Positions 26,128-34,808 are shown, counted from the stretch's first letter. The stretch: DNA of 64,000 nucleotides from Gemmatimonadota bacterium (GCA_022823225.1 JAJDXM010000009.1:106826-170825); one strand, 5' to 3'. The notes: a model not told the origin generated them from the letters alone. Translations and numbers: made by a program.

Positions 26128-27425
26128 CGTTCTTTCTCCAGCCAGTAGCTGGCGGGTTCAGACAGGAACTCGTGGAGCGCCACGCCACCCGTGCCCACCA
26201 CCTCGGTGCGGGTGGGGTTGAATCGCCTCGTGAACTCGCCCATTCCGCTTACGGCTCCGCGCCGCAGGCCGGATTTTACTTCTATCGCCGTCAAGCGCGG
26301 CCCGCGGGCGAGTACGAAGTCCACCTCCAGGCCGTTGCGGCGCCAGTAGTAGAGCTTCACTCCCGGTGCAAGGGTATTGTGGAGATGGGCACCCACCGCG
26401 CTCTCCACTATCCGGCCCCAGAACGAGCGGTCGGCCCTCGCCTCGTCGAACGTATACCCTGACGAAGCCGTCATGAGAGACGTATTCAGCACGTTGAGCT
26501 TGGGGCTGGAAGCGCGTCTGCGGTGCGTCTTCGCGCTGTAGTTGCCGAGACCGGCCAGCAGCCCCGCACCACTCAGCAGCGTGAGGTACCGAGCCAGCGT
26601 CGTGGTGTTCCCGGCGTCCTGGAGTTGCCCGAGCATCTTGTTGTAGGACAGGATTTGCCCGGAATAGGAGGAACCCAGGTCCAGCAGGCTGGAAAGAAGC
26701 GCGGGCTTGTCCACTCGGGTCAGGGAGAGGATGTCCCTCTCGACGTTGCGTTGGACGATTCCATCTTCGATGTAGCTCCGCCAATCGTCCTCGTCGTCCC
26801 ATCGTTCCGCTCCCGCAGGGTACCCGCCAAAGAACAGATACTGATCCATGCTGCAGTCGAACGCTCCCACCATCTCGGCCAACGACCAGTGGCTGACCGG
26901 AAACGGGAGGAATCTGCCGACCAGCCGTTCACCCAAACCGACCAGCAACTGAAGCGGCGCGGATCCCATGACGACCACACGGAGCGGACAGCCGGTCGCC
27001 TGGTCCTGGTCCCAGAGACCCTTCACCGTTCGGGACCAATCGGGTACGTCCTGGATCTCGTCCAACACCAGTAAGGCTCCGCGGGGAGAGTGTTCGGCCG
27101 CGTAACGTGCCTGTTCCCATATTCCGACGAGCCAGCGGGAATCAGGCTGACTGACGAAGGCGCGACCACCGGTGTGCGATGGTTCCGGAAAGTCGGGCCA
27201 CGAGTGGGTGTCGCCGGGTTGCAGTTCTGGACCCGTACCCGGAGGTGCGTCCACAGCCACATATCGCCAGGCGATTCCTGATGACTCCAGTGCCGCGAGC
27301 GCCTGACGGACAATCGTAGTCTTGCCGGTCTGGCGAGGGCCGGTGATGGCTATGAGTCGTCGCCGCCCGCTATCCGTGAGGAGCTTCACGAGGCGGCGAA
27401 CATGGGCGCGCTGGAAGGCATTCAT
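26124..27425 (-). CDS. AAA_14/DUF4143-type ATPase, first gene of the NACHT-nuclease operon
   Basis: 433-residue ATPase. Walker A is GPRQTGKTT (29-37) and Walker B is LLVLDEIQ (118-125), followed by VVMGSAPLQL (sensor 1 region). The C-terminal DUF4143 part ends in a PD-(D/E)XK-like signature: GLEVDFVL (Asp369) and AIEVKSG (Glu382, Lys384). Such proteins are widespread, often in mobile or defence contexts, and their roles are mostly unknown. Its stop TGA overlaps the ATG of the large NACHT-nuclease gene, so the two are translationally coupled and probably act together. A palindrome and a promoter-like sequence sit directly before its ATG. Confidence 0.85.
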   Translation of the reverse strand: MNAFQRAHVRRLVKLLTDSGRRRLIAITGPRQTGKTTIVRQALAALESSGIAWRYVAVDAPPGTGPELQPGDTHSWPDFPEPSHTGGRAFVSQPDSRWLVGIWEQARYAAEHSPRGALLVLDEIQDVPDWSRTVKGLWDQDQATGCPLRVVVMGSAPLQLLVGLGERLVGRFLPFPVSHWSLAEMVGAFDCSMDQYLFFGGYPAGAERWDDEDDWRSYIEDGIVQRNVERDILSLTRVDKPALLSSLLDLGSSYSGQILSYNKMLGQLQDAGNTTTLARYLTLLSGAGLLAGLGNYSAKTHRRRASSPKLNVLNTSLMTASSGYTFDEARADRSFWGRIVESAVGAHLHNTLAPGVKLYYWRRNGLEVDFVLARGPRLTAIEVKSGLRRGAVSGMGEFTRRFNPTRTEVVGTGGVALHEFLSEPASYWLEKER

Positions 27426-27430
27426 GCGAG

Positions 27431-27461
27431 CAAAGATAATCGTTGAGTGAAAATACTCAAT
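27431..27461 (-). promoter_or_regulatory. Palindromic operator and Bacteroidota-type promoter before the ATPase/NACHT operon
   Basis: On the minus strand TTGAGT, a 6-nt spacer and ACTCAA form a perfect inverted repeat (27443-27460). The same stretch supplies ATTG (27461-27458), a 19-nt spacer and TATCTTTG (27438-27431), which fits the Bacteroidota consensus TTTG-N19-TANNTTTG closely. TATCTTTG ends 5 nt before the ATG (27425), so the transcript would be leaderless or nearly so. The palindrome would cover the promoter, suggesting repression. Function inferred from sequence only. Confidence 0.5.
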
Positions 27462-27501
27462 AGCGTGACCAATCGACCCAGGCCAAGGCAGGTATGTTCG
27501 G

Positions 27502-27660
27502 GTGGGTCATTCGCCAGCTTTGGCCGCCTCTGCGTCGGATCTTTATGGCGCGGCCGAGGAGTTCCTCCAGAAGCTGGGTCGGCCCGGCAACGAGGTGGAC
27601 GATGTGATCCGGCTGTGTAAAGCCGCTAAGCGGTTACGCATCAAGCCGCTCTTCGGGTGA
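27502..27660 (+). CDS. Short unassigned ORF (52 residues)
   Basis: GTG-started reading frame, MGHSPALAASASDLYG, then AEEFLQKLGRPGNEVDDVI, ending in AAKRLRIKPLFG with a TGA at 27658-27660. The composition is protein-like (amphipathic helix, basic tail), but no family is recognised and the ribosome site is weak. It could be a small protein linked to the divergent defence operon or the 3' end of a lost gene. The remaining sequence between 27461 and 27725 shows nothing else. Confidence 0.3.
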   Translation: MGHSPALAASASDLYGAAEEFLQKLGRPGNEVDDVIRLCKAAKRLRIKPLFG

Positions 27661-27725
27661 ATCCCTCCGGGCACGGACCGATGTCATGTACCCGTATCGT
27701 CGCCTTGGCAGCGATCAGACCCCCC

Positions 27726-28397
27726 TCACCCGATCGAGTACACCAACCCCACCCGAAAACTCAGCACCCGGTGCTTCAGTGAGTCGCGGTCGTCCTTGTC
27801 CAGGTCGATGAATCCGAAGGTGTAGAGGGCGCCGAGCGACACGCCCAGGGCGTCGGACAGGCCGATCTCCAACCCCCCGCCTCCGGCCAGGCCCAGGTCG
27901 AAGTTCGATCGATCCAGTACGTCGCCCTCGTCGCAGCCCTCACTGATTTCATAGGTGGTGCCCATGAAGGTCGCCTTGGCGGTCGCGTCGCAGGACGCCT
28001 CGAGAGCGAGGGCCGGTCCGGCCAGCAGATGTGCCGACACTCGTTCCCCGGACACCGGGATGTGCATCACTCCAAACGCGCCCAACTCGATGTAGTCCAT
28101 CTTCAGCGTCGATTCGACGTCCGTACCGTCCTCGGTGAACGCGAACATCGTGCCCTTTTGGGAATAGCCGCCGGCCAGTTGAAGTCCCAAGGTCTCCGAC
28201 AGGGGAATCGTGGCCGACAGACCGAGCGACAGGCCCGTGACGGATTCGAAGTCCGGGACAAAGGCTTCTTCAGTTGAAACGTCCACCGAAGCGAGGTTCA
28301 ATCCGCCCGTGATGCCGAGCCTGGTTTGAGCGGCGGTCGTGGCCGGGGTCAGAAGGAAGAGCGGGGTTGCGATGAGGAGTGAGGAGACGGTTCGCAT
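27726..28397 (-). CDS. Outer-membrane beta-barrel protein (PorT/OmpW-like)
   Basis: 223-residue small barrel. Signal peptide MRTVSSLLIATPLFLLTPATTAAQ is followed by alternating strands (RLGITGGLNLASVDVS, GLSLGLSATIPL, LGLQLAGGYSQKGTMF) and a C-terminal strand VLSFRVGLVYSIG. The pattern matches the PorT-type outer-membrane beta-barrel family. Start taken at ATG 28397; an ATG 12 codons upstream lacks signal-peptide logic. Two Cys in the middle loop may form a disulfide. Function unknown. Confidence 0.75.
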   Translation of the reverse strand: MRTVSSLLIATPLFLLTPATTAAQTRLGITGGLNLASVDVSTEEAFVPDFESVTGLSLGLSATIPLSETLGLQLAGGYSQKGTMFAFTEDGTDVESTLKMDYIELGAFGVMHIPVSGERVSAHLLAGPALALEASCDATAKATFMGTTYEISEGCDEGDVLDRSNFDLGLAGGGGLEIGLSDALGVSLGALYTFGFIDLDKDDRDSLKHRVLSFRVGLVYSIG

Positions 28398-28442
28398 GGG
28401 GTATCCTTGTTGTGTGATGAGGTCTCGCGGCATGGGCGCGTA

Positions 28443-30611
28443 CTACCCCGATGCCCGCCGCCGGTTCCCGTACCCGCGCAATCGCGCGACAATGGGGTGG
28501 TGCCCGTTCGCCTGGGCACTTGCGCGCACCTCGCCTGCACCCTCTCGGCCGACGCCACTCGCGGCTCGCGCCTCCCCGGCCGGCAATGCCCGGAAGCCCC
28601 GTCCCGGAAGCGCGAGGGACCGACGTGACTCACGACCGGGCTGAGCCGCATCCCACCGGCCCGACCCCAGGCTGCCGAACGACGCATCGTTGGCCGGCCC
28701 GCCCCCCGGCTTGTTCTCGAAGCTCGGGGAGCGCAGCGTGCTGGTTACGACGCTGACGGTGTCCGCAGGGTTCGGAGTCCCGTTTGCCAGGGTGTCCACG
28801 GTCACGATCGTCATGTTCCCCACCATCCGGTAGGTCCCCGCCTGCCGGTCCTCCCAGTCGAGGACGGGGCAGATGTTGAATGGGGGGACGCTTGGCGGCG
28901 AGACGGGTCTGTAGGTTCGGGGCGCGGTGACCCACCCCGTGCCGGCCGCCAGCTGCCATTCCGTCCAGTGTGCGGTGATGAACTGGTTGTTCAGGGGGAA
29001 TCCGTCGAGGGTGAGGCAGGTGGTCAGCGCGATCGTGATGCCACCCAGTGACCCCGTGAGCTGCCCGTTCGCGTCCACACTGAGTCCCGACAGCGTGTCA
29101 TACTCCGCCGCACTCACCCGCACCATCGCTTCCTGCTCCGCGGACAGGCCGGCCGGGTCCGTCGCCGTAACCGTCAGCGTGATGACCGCCCCGACCGCGT
29201 CGTCGATCGCGTCCGCCGCCGTCGTCGTCACCACACTCCCTTCCACGGACGCCGTCGCCACTGCCGCGTCCGACGTCACCGCCGTGTAGGTCAGTTCGTC
29301 GCCGTCCTCGTCCGTGAAGAAGGTCGAGAAGTCGAGTTCGACGTGGTTGCCGACGACCATGTCGTGCGTGGGGGGGATGCTGTCGGGCATGGGGGGGGTC
29401 TTCACGGCGACCGTGGCCTCCTGCATGGCCGACGCGCCGCGGGGGTCGGTGGCGGTGATGGTGATCGTCGCGGAGCCTGGGGCCACGCCGTTGATCGTCG
29501 CCGTGCTGTCCGCCAGAGAGACTGTCGCGATGTCCTCGTCGGAGCTGGTCGCCTCGTAGCTGAGGGCGTCGCCGTCGGCGTCGGTGAAGTAGCCGGAGAC
29601 GACGAGGGTGGTCGATTCGTCCACCCTGACCGTGATCTCGTCGATCGTGCCCTCGGGCATCGGCGGAGTGTTGACCGTGACCATGGCCTCCTGGTCGGCC
29701 GAGAGCCCGTCGGGGTCGCTCGCGGTGAAGGTGATCGTTGCGGTGCCTGCCGCCACGCCGGTGATCGTGGCGTTGTTGCCGTCGATCGAGACGATCGCGA
29801 CGTCCGCGTCCGAAGTCTCCCCCTCGTAGGTGAGCGCGTCGTCGTCCGGGTCGGTGAAGTGGCCGGATAGGTCGATGGTCGCCTCGCCGTCGGGCATCAG
29901 CTCCTGGGCGGCGATCGCGTCCGTCGCCTGCGGGGACTGGTTCGCCTCCTCGACGGTGACGCCGACATCCTGGCTGGCTTCCTGCCCGTACTCGTCCCTC
30001 ACGGTGAAGGTCACGGTCGCGGTGCCCGCCGAGACGCCCGTGATGGTCGCCGTGCTGCCTTCGACCGACACGCTCGCGACCGACGCGTCCGAGGACTCGG
30101 CCTCGTAGCTCGCCACGTCGTCGTCGGGGTCCGTGAAGTGGTCGTCGAGGTCGACCGTCGCGCTCGCGCCTTCGGCCAGGACGTGGTTGGGGATCGAGTC
30201 CGTGAGCAGCGGGGGACCGTTCACCGTGACGGTGGTGGGGTAGGAAGCGGTGAGGCCTCCGGGATCGCGGGCCGTGATCGTGACCGTCGCCGTCCCGGGG
30301 CTCACGCCGGTGATCGCCACCTGGGACCCCGTTACGGAAACCGTCGCCACGCTCGCGTCCGAAGTCGTCGCGCTGAAAGTGAGCGCGTCCCCGTCCGGGT
30401 CGCTGAAGTGGCCGGAAACATCGGTCGTGATCGTGGCGGGGCCGACGGGGATTTCCAGCGTGCCCCCAGTGATGTTGGTCACCGGCGCCCGGTTGGCCGG
30501 TGGGTCGGGCGGATCGACCGGTCCGTTTCCGCCGCCGTCGCCCCCGCCGCACCCCGCCATGATCGTGATTGCTGCGAACGCCACAAGATGGAACGGTCTC
30601 GGTCGCGACAT
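28443..30611 (-). CDS. Ig-like repeat lipoprotein
   Basis: About 722 residues. Lipoprotein signal with lipobox IMAGC, then a Gly/Pro linker, then five tandem Ig/cadherin-like repeats of about 85 residues, each with a core of the type GHFTDPDGDALTF, SDASVATVSVTG, ITGVSPGTATVTITARDPG. A C-terminal non-repeat domain follows (DTLSGLSVDANGQLTGSLGG onward). Start ATG 30611 has GGGGA 9 nt upstream; ATG 30620 is also in frame. The last 70 residues turn abruptly Arg/Gly/Ala-rich and may result from a frameshift past the original end. Probably a surface protein binding polymers or partners. Confidence 0.78.
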   Translation of the reverse strand: MSRPRPFHLVAFAAITIMAGCGGGDGGGNGPVDPPDPPANRAPVTNITGGTLEIPVGPATITTDVSGHFSDPDGDALTFSATTSDASVATVSVTGSQVAITGVSPGTATVTITARDPGGLTASYPTTVTVNGPPLLTDSIPNHVLAEGASATVDLDDHFTDPDDDVASYEAESSDASVASVSVEGSTATITGVSAGTATVTFTVRDEYGQEASQDVGVTVEEANQSPQATDAIAAQELMPDGEATIDLSGHFTDPDDDALTYEGETSDADVAIVSIDGNNATITGVAAGTATITFTASDPDGLSADQEAMVTVNTPPMPEGTIDEITVRVDESTTLVVSGYFTDADGDALSYEATSSDEDIATVSLADSTATINGVAPGSATITITATDPRGASAMQEATVAVKTPPMPDSIPPTHDMVVGNHVELDFSTFFTDEDGDELTYTAVTSDAAVATASVEGSVVTTTAADAIDDAVGAVITLTVTATDPAGLSAEQEAMVRVSAAEYDTLSGLSVDANGQLTGSLGGITIALTTCLTLDGFPLNNQFITAHWTEWQLAAGTGWVTAPRTYRPVSPPSVPPFNICPVLDWEDRQAGTYRMVGNMTIVTVDTLANGTPNPADTVSVVTSTLRSPSFENKPGGGPANDASFGSLGSGRWDAAQPGRESRRSLALPGRGFRALPAGEARAASGVGREGAGEVRASAQANGHHPIVARLRGYGNRRRASG

Positions 30612-30642
30612 GTCTCTCATTCCCCGGCCTGCAGTTGATGGG

Positions 30643-32079
30643 TCACCTGATTCCCACGAGCCCCCGCACGTCCTCCAACATCCTCGGTGAATCGTAGCCC
30701 ACCCCATCCTTGAACACCACCGTAACGTTGCGGATCACCGACGGATCGGCCGTAAGGTCGCCGCTAAGCACCACCAGGTCGGCGATCTTGCCGGTCTCGA
30801 CGGTCCCGAGGTCGTCCTCGCCGAGGATCATGGCGCCGTTGGCGGTCATCACCCTGATCGCGTCGACCGGAGCGAACCCGCCCTCGCTGAGCAGCTCGTA
30901 GTTGCGCTGGTCGCCGTAGCCGGGCAGGGCGCCGCCATTTCCGGTGGGATCGACTCCGGACGCCAGCACGCCGCCCGAATCGTAGAACTTCTTTTCGTAC
31001 GCGATCGCGTTTAGCAGGCCTGCCGGATCCCGTCCGATCTCGTCGATCTGCGCCTTGCTGGCCAGGTAGTCTTCCCGCACGGCCGGGCTCATCGCGTCGA
31101 GGGTGCGCTGGTCGCGGACCGGCCGCCCCTGGAAGAAGAGCTCGTAGACGGCCAGCGTGGAGGTCATGGGCACGTCCGAGTCGATCATCGTCCTGAAGGT
31201 GTGCTCGACCTCGGGGCTGTCGATGTCGACCGCCAGCGCGTTGCCCATGACGTTGGCCGGGCACTCGTCCTTCTCCTTGCCGGGACTGTAGTCGCTGTTC
31301 GTCGGCAGCCCGTGCTCAATGTTGTCGATCCCGAGCTCGACGGCCTCGGTGAAGCTGACCGAACAGATGTGCCCGGTGACCTTGATCCCCTGCCTGTGGG
31401 CCTCGTCGATCGCGGCGGCCAGGTCCTCGCTGCTGATGCGCGTGTACGCCTTCAGCCACGTCGCGCCCTCGGCCGCCCAGTAGCGCACGAAGCGGCGCGC
31501 CTGCTCGGGCGAGCCGATCAGGGTCATCCCGGTGAGTCCCCCCCCGCCGGTGATGTACGGCGCCGTGACGTGGATCCGGGGACCCGGTGCCCGCCCGGCC
31601 TCGATCTCCTCGCGCAGGTTGATCTCCGCGTACGGCTGGCGGCTTCCCGTCGTGCGCACGGTGGTGACTCCACTCCCCAGGTAGAGGCGCGGCGCGCTGT
31701 AGGTGAGCTGCGCGGCGCGTCCCCCCGCGGCCGTGTAGTACAGGTGATTGTGCAGCCCGACCAGCCCGGGAATGACTGTGTGGCCGGACAGGTCCATGAC
31801 CTCGGCACCGCTCGGGATCTCGACCTGGCCGCCGGGCCCCACGGCAGTGATGCGGTTGCCCTCGATCACGACGGTCTGGCCGCGCCGCACCGGTCCGCCG
31901 GTCCCGTCGATGAGCGTGACGCCGGTCAGCGCGACGATTTCGGCGTCGACGGCCACGTAGCCGGCGGCTTCCGAGCCCGGGACGGGGCGTTGGGCGGTGG
32001 CCGTGGAGGCGTACGCAGCGACGGCGGCGATGGCTCCCAGGGCCAAAGCGACGGTCCTGGCGGGGTATTTCGTTCTCAT
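30643..32079 (-). CDS. Secreted amidohydrolase (imidazolonepropionase/prolidase-like)
   Basis: 478-residue metal-dependent amidohydrolase with a signal peptide ending AYASTATAQ. Metal ligands and catalytic residues are visible: HxH in GLVGLHNHLYY, the likely carboxylated Lys in WLKAYTRIS, His in KVTGHICSV and NIEHGLP, and a late Asp in LASGVDPTG. The C-terminal beta-sandwich strand ADLVVLSGDLTADPS is typical. Members cleave dipeptides or cyclic amides; the substrate here is unknown. It lies just upstream of the Ig-repeat lipoprotein on the same strand. Confidence 0.88.
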   Translation of the reverse strand: MRTKYPARTVALALGAIAAVAAYASTATAQRPVPGSEAAGYVAVDAEIVALTGVTLIDGTGGPVRRGQTVVIEGNRITAVGPGGQVEIPSGAEVMDLSGHTVIPGLVGLHNHLYYTAAGGRAAQLTYSAPRLYLGSGVTTVRTTGSRQPYAEINLREEIEAGRAPGPRIHVTAPYITGGGGLTGMTLIGSPEQARRFVRYWAAEGATWLKAYTRISSEDLAAAIDEAHRQGIKVTGHICSVSFTEAVELGIDNIEHGLPTNSDYSPGKEKDECPANVMGNALAVDIDSPEVEHTFRTMIDSDVPMTSTLAVYELFFQGRPVRDQRTLDAMSPAVREDYLASKAQIDEIGRDPAGLLNAIAYEKKFYDSGGVLASGVDPTGNGGALPGYGDQRNYELLSEGGFAPVDAIRVMTANGAMILGEDDLGTVETGKIADLVVLSGDLTADPSVIRNVTVVFKDGVGYDSPRMLEDVRGLVGIR

Positions 32080-32241
32080 TTGGACGTCTTCTCCTCAGTT
32101 GGTTCGCGCGCGCCCGGCTGCTGACGGGCTCGGCTGATTGTGCAAGGGATTGTGGCTGGAATACCGGTTTTTCGCCAGTGGGGCGGACAGTAGATTGGTT
32201 GCCGACCCGATACGCCGACCACCGAGGAGGAGAGACCCATA

Positions 32242-33033
32242 ATACCCGTTCCGGCCCGCCTGCGTGCCCTGCCGCTGCTGGCTGGCATCTTCCTTTCGTT
32301 CGCCGCCCCCGAGCCGGCTCTCCAGGCCCAGATCGGCACGGCCGGTTCCGGTCCGGCGGGAACCTACATCGGCGCGTTCGCGGGACTGGGCGCGGTGAAC
32401 GTTCGCATGACCGACATCGACGGCTTCACGGGGTCGAACGGTGTCCCGGGCGAGACGTTCGACTACGGCGACACCGGACTCGCAGCGGGTGTGGTGGCGG
32501 GGCGGTACTTCCGATTGGGGCGCTTGCAGCTCCTGTTGGAGGCGGACGGAGCGTTTGGAGACCTTCCGGCGGCCACGCGACAGATGGATCCGATCGGACT
32601 GGACGAAACGGCAACTGCGGAGCTGCGCTGGGTTGGGACGGCGCGCCTGGGTGTGCGGAGATCCCTCGGCAGCGTCGGCGTGTTCGTCGCCGGCGGCCTG
32701 TCGGTTGCCGGAATCTCGAACTCGTTCACCGATCTCGATGCGGGAACGGACGGTCGTCAGCGGGTGGACCCCGACGATTCCTTCGACGAGCGGCCGACCC
32801 GGGTCGGGTGGGTCGCCGGGGCCGGCATCGAAAGGCCGGTGACCGGTGCCTGGACCCTTCGACTCGATGGCCTCTACACGGATTTCGGCGAGACCGTCCA
32901 CCAGGCGGAGAACCGGCTTGACGTCAACGCCGGCGTCTGCGGACCGGCCGGACTCCCGAGCCCTTGCCGCTACGCCTTCGACCAGCGGTTCTCCATCCTC
33001 CGTCTGGTCCTGCTTCGCCGTCTTGGGCGATGA
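32242..33033 (+). CDS. Outer-membrane beta-barrel protein, apparent ATA start
   Basis: About 263 residues of small barrel: strands such as GTYIGAFAGLGAVN, LAAGVVAGRYFRLG, ELRWVGTARLGVRR and RFSILRLVLLRRLGR at the C-terminus. The reading frame extends upstream of the first GTG (32395) into a convincing signal peptide (PVPARLRALPLLAG to PALQAQ) that is preceded by GAGGAGGA (32224-32231) and two consecutive ATA codons at 32239 and 32242. No ATG, GTG or TTG lies at the position the signal peptide demands, so either ATA is used or the start codon has been lost. Confidence 0.65.
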   Translation: MPVPARLRALPLLAGIFLSFAAPEPALQAQIGTAGSGPAGTYIGAFAGLGAVNVRMTDIDGFTGSNGVPGETFDYGDTGLAAGVVAGRYFRLGRLQLLLEADGAFGDLPAATRQMDPIGLDETATAELRWVGTARLGVRRSLGSVGVFVAGGLSVAGISNSFTDLDAGTDGRQRVDPDDSFDERPTRVGWVAGAGIERPVTGAWTLRLDGLYTDFGETVHQAENRLDVNAGVCGPAGLPSPCRYAFDQRFSILRLVLLRRLGR

Positions 33034-33046
33034 GTGCAGGCCGCGC

Positions 33047-33880
33047 TCATTCCTCGCGGGGGTGCCGCCAGACCTTCGCCAGGGTGTGAAACTCGCCGTT
33101 CTCGCCGAAGGGGTCGATGCTGTCCGGCAGGCGTTCCATCATCGCGCGCCCGAATTCGTCCCCCACCTCCACGACGCCCTCGGCCGGTTCGGTCACCGCC
33201 GATACCTCGCAGGGGACGCCGCTCGCCTCCAGGTCGGCGATCAGCTCCTCGCAGGGAACGCCCCAGAGCGGGAAGTGCAGCGTCGCGCCGCGCTCGTCGG
33301 CGAGTTCCCGGAAGGTGGAGTCGCGCCACTCGCGGATGTGTTGGAGGTGAAGGTCGCCGAAGACGAGGCGCCCGACCTGCGGGACGAGCGCCACCGCGTC
33401 GCCGATGCGATCCGCGTAGGGGTGGCCCGAGTGCAGGGGAACGCCCAGGAGCGGAAGTCCCAGATGCTCGGCCTGCCTGACGATCTGGCCGAGGCCGACC
33501 TCCTGGTGCGCGACGACGCGGGTGACCGAGTCGAAGGTGGTCAGCAGAGCGACCGGCCGCACGCCTTCGCGCGTCAGAGCCCGGTAGGCAAGCAGGCTGT
33601 CCTTGCCCCCGCTCCAGAAGAGCAGGTCGACCGGTTCGCCGGGGGGAGCGGCCTCGGTCAGCCAGACCGGCTGCTGTGCCCACGCCGCCCGTTTGCCCAC
33701 CTCCATCGAATCGTGCTGGAAGGGGCAGTGACGACAACCGCTGCCGCAGCAGTGTCCGCGCTGCTCGAGTCCCAGCGAGGTGAAGGCGTGCAGGCCGGTC
33801 TCGGGGTCGATGTAGTACGACTGGCCGCGCTCGACGGCCCTCCGATGGGCTTCGCGCCAGTCGGTGGGGGGGGTGGACAC
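33047..33880 (-). CDS. DUF5522 plus Dph6-like ATP-pyrophosphatase
   Basis: 277 residues in two parts. The N-terminal ~65 residues are a DUF5522-type Cys-rich motif (YYIDPETGLHAFTSLGLEQR, then CCGSGCRHCPF), probably metal-binding. The C-terminal part is an alpha-ANH ATP-pyrophosphatase related to diphthine-ammonia ligase: FWSGGKDSLLAYRAL (PP-loop), then LPLLGVPL and VFGDLHLQHIREW. Bacteria have no diphthamide, so the substrate differs from that of Dph6. Start is GTG 33880 (VSTPPTDW), 13 bp after the stop of the cobalamin-binding-like gene; same operon. Confidence 0.78.
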   Translation of the reverse strand: MSTPPTDWREAHRRAVERGQSYYIDPETGLHAFTSLGLEQRGHCCGSGCRHCPFQHDSMEVGKRAAWAQQPVWLTEAAPPGEPVDLLFWSGGKDSLLAYRALTREGVRPVALLTTFDSVTRVVAHQEVGLGQIVRQAEHLGLPLLGVPLHSGHPYADRIGDAVALVPQVGRLVFGDLHLQHIREWRDSTFRELADERGATLHFPLWGVPCEELIADLEASGVPCEVSAVTEPAEGVVEVGDEFGRAMMERLPDSIDPFGENGEFHTLAKVWRHPREE

Positions 33881-33893
33881 GATCGCGCGCCGG

Positions 33894-34808
33894 TCAGAGC
33901 GGCTGCCAGCCACGGCCGGCGTGGCCGAAGTCGAAGTGGCCGGGGTGCAGGATCTCGGCCATGATCTCTGCCGACTCCACCAGCCTCGGTCCCGGGCGGT
34001 TGAAGTACTGGTTCCCGTCCGCGACGAACACACGTTGCTGCTGTACCGCCCTCAGTCCCCGCCATGCACTTTGTTCGGTGAGCGAACAAAGCTCTTTTCG
34101 GGACCGCCCGATGTCGAATCCGCACGGCATCAGCACGATCGCATCGGGATCCGCCGCCGCCAGGGCGTCCCACTCGATCCATGCGGAGTGCTCGCCCACC
34201 GTCCCCAGCACATCGGCGCCACCCGCGATCGCGACCAGCTCCGGGACCCAGTTTCCGGCGGCCATCAGCGGGTCGAACCACTCCACGCACGCGACCCGCG
34301 GGCGCCGGCCGGGCCTCTCCGCCACGGTCGCGATTTGCGCCAGCCGGTCGCGCAACCGCGCCACCAGCTCGGCGCCCCGGTCCGCCACCCCCAGAACCCC
34401 GGCGATCTGGGCGATGTTCTCCCACACTTCTTTCAGGGCGGCGGGCGCCACCGAGATGATTTCGGGACGCGACCGCACCAGCTGACGGGCCGCCGCGCGG
34501 ACATCGTCAAGGCCCGCGGCGCACACTTCGCAGTGCGACTGGGTCACCAGCAGGTCCGGGGCGAGCTCGTCGAGGAGCCCGGCGTGCACACGGTACACGG
34601 AACTGGTCTCGAGCAGCACCTCCTTGACGCGCTGGTCGATCTCGCAGCTCGTGCCGTGCGGGTCGAAGCGCGGTTCGGTGCAGACGGGCAGCACGTCGAG
34701 GCCGTCGGGATAGTCGCACTCATGCGAACGCCCCACGAGTCGGTCCCGGCACCCCAGCGCACAGATGATCTCGGTGTTGCTGGGCAGCAGCGAAACGACC
34801 CGGTTCAC
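33894..34808 (-). CDS. Cobalamin/iron-siderophore binding protein (BtuF-like), no signal peptide
   Basis: 304-residue helical-backbone metal-receptor fold (COG0614). N-terminus RVVSLLPSNTEIICALGCRD is the standard first strand and helix of BtuF proteins; the second lobe has VACVEWFDPLMAAGNWVPEL and the Trp/Glu-rich closing region. The GTG start lies in a GTGA overlap with the multicopper oxidase stop, and there is no export signal, so unlike ABC-transporter BtuF it may stay in the cytoplasm. Next to a Dph6-like enzyme it may be an enzyme subunit or sensor rather than a transporter component (inference). Confidence 0.75.
   Translation of the reverse strand: MNRVVSLLPSNTEIICALGCRDRLVGRSHECDYPDGLDVLPVCTEPRFDPHGTSCEIDQRVKEVLLETSSVYRVHAGLLDELAPDLLVTQSHCEVCAAGLDDVRAAARQLVRSRPEIISVAPAALKEVWENIAQIAGVLGVADRGAELVARLRDRLAQIATVAERPGRRPRVACVEWFDPLMAAGNWVPELVAIAGGADVLGTVGEHSAWIEWDALAAADPDAIVLMPCGFDIGRSRKELCSLTEQSAWRGLRAVQQQRVFVADGNQYFNRPGPRLVESAEIMAEILHPGHFDFGHAGRGWQPL

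Noticed and set aside
29098..30552. 484-residue Arg-rich frame inside the Ig-repeat gene
   Set aside because: Repeats mirror the Ig repeats of the real frame and consist of RRR/GDH strings; a frame shadow, not an RNA-binding protein.
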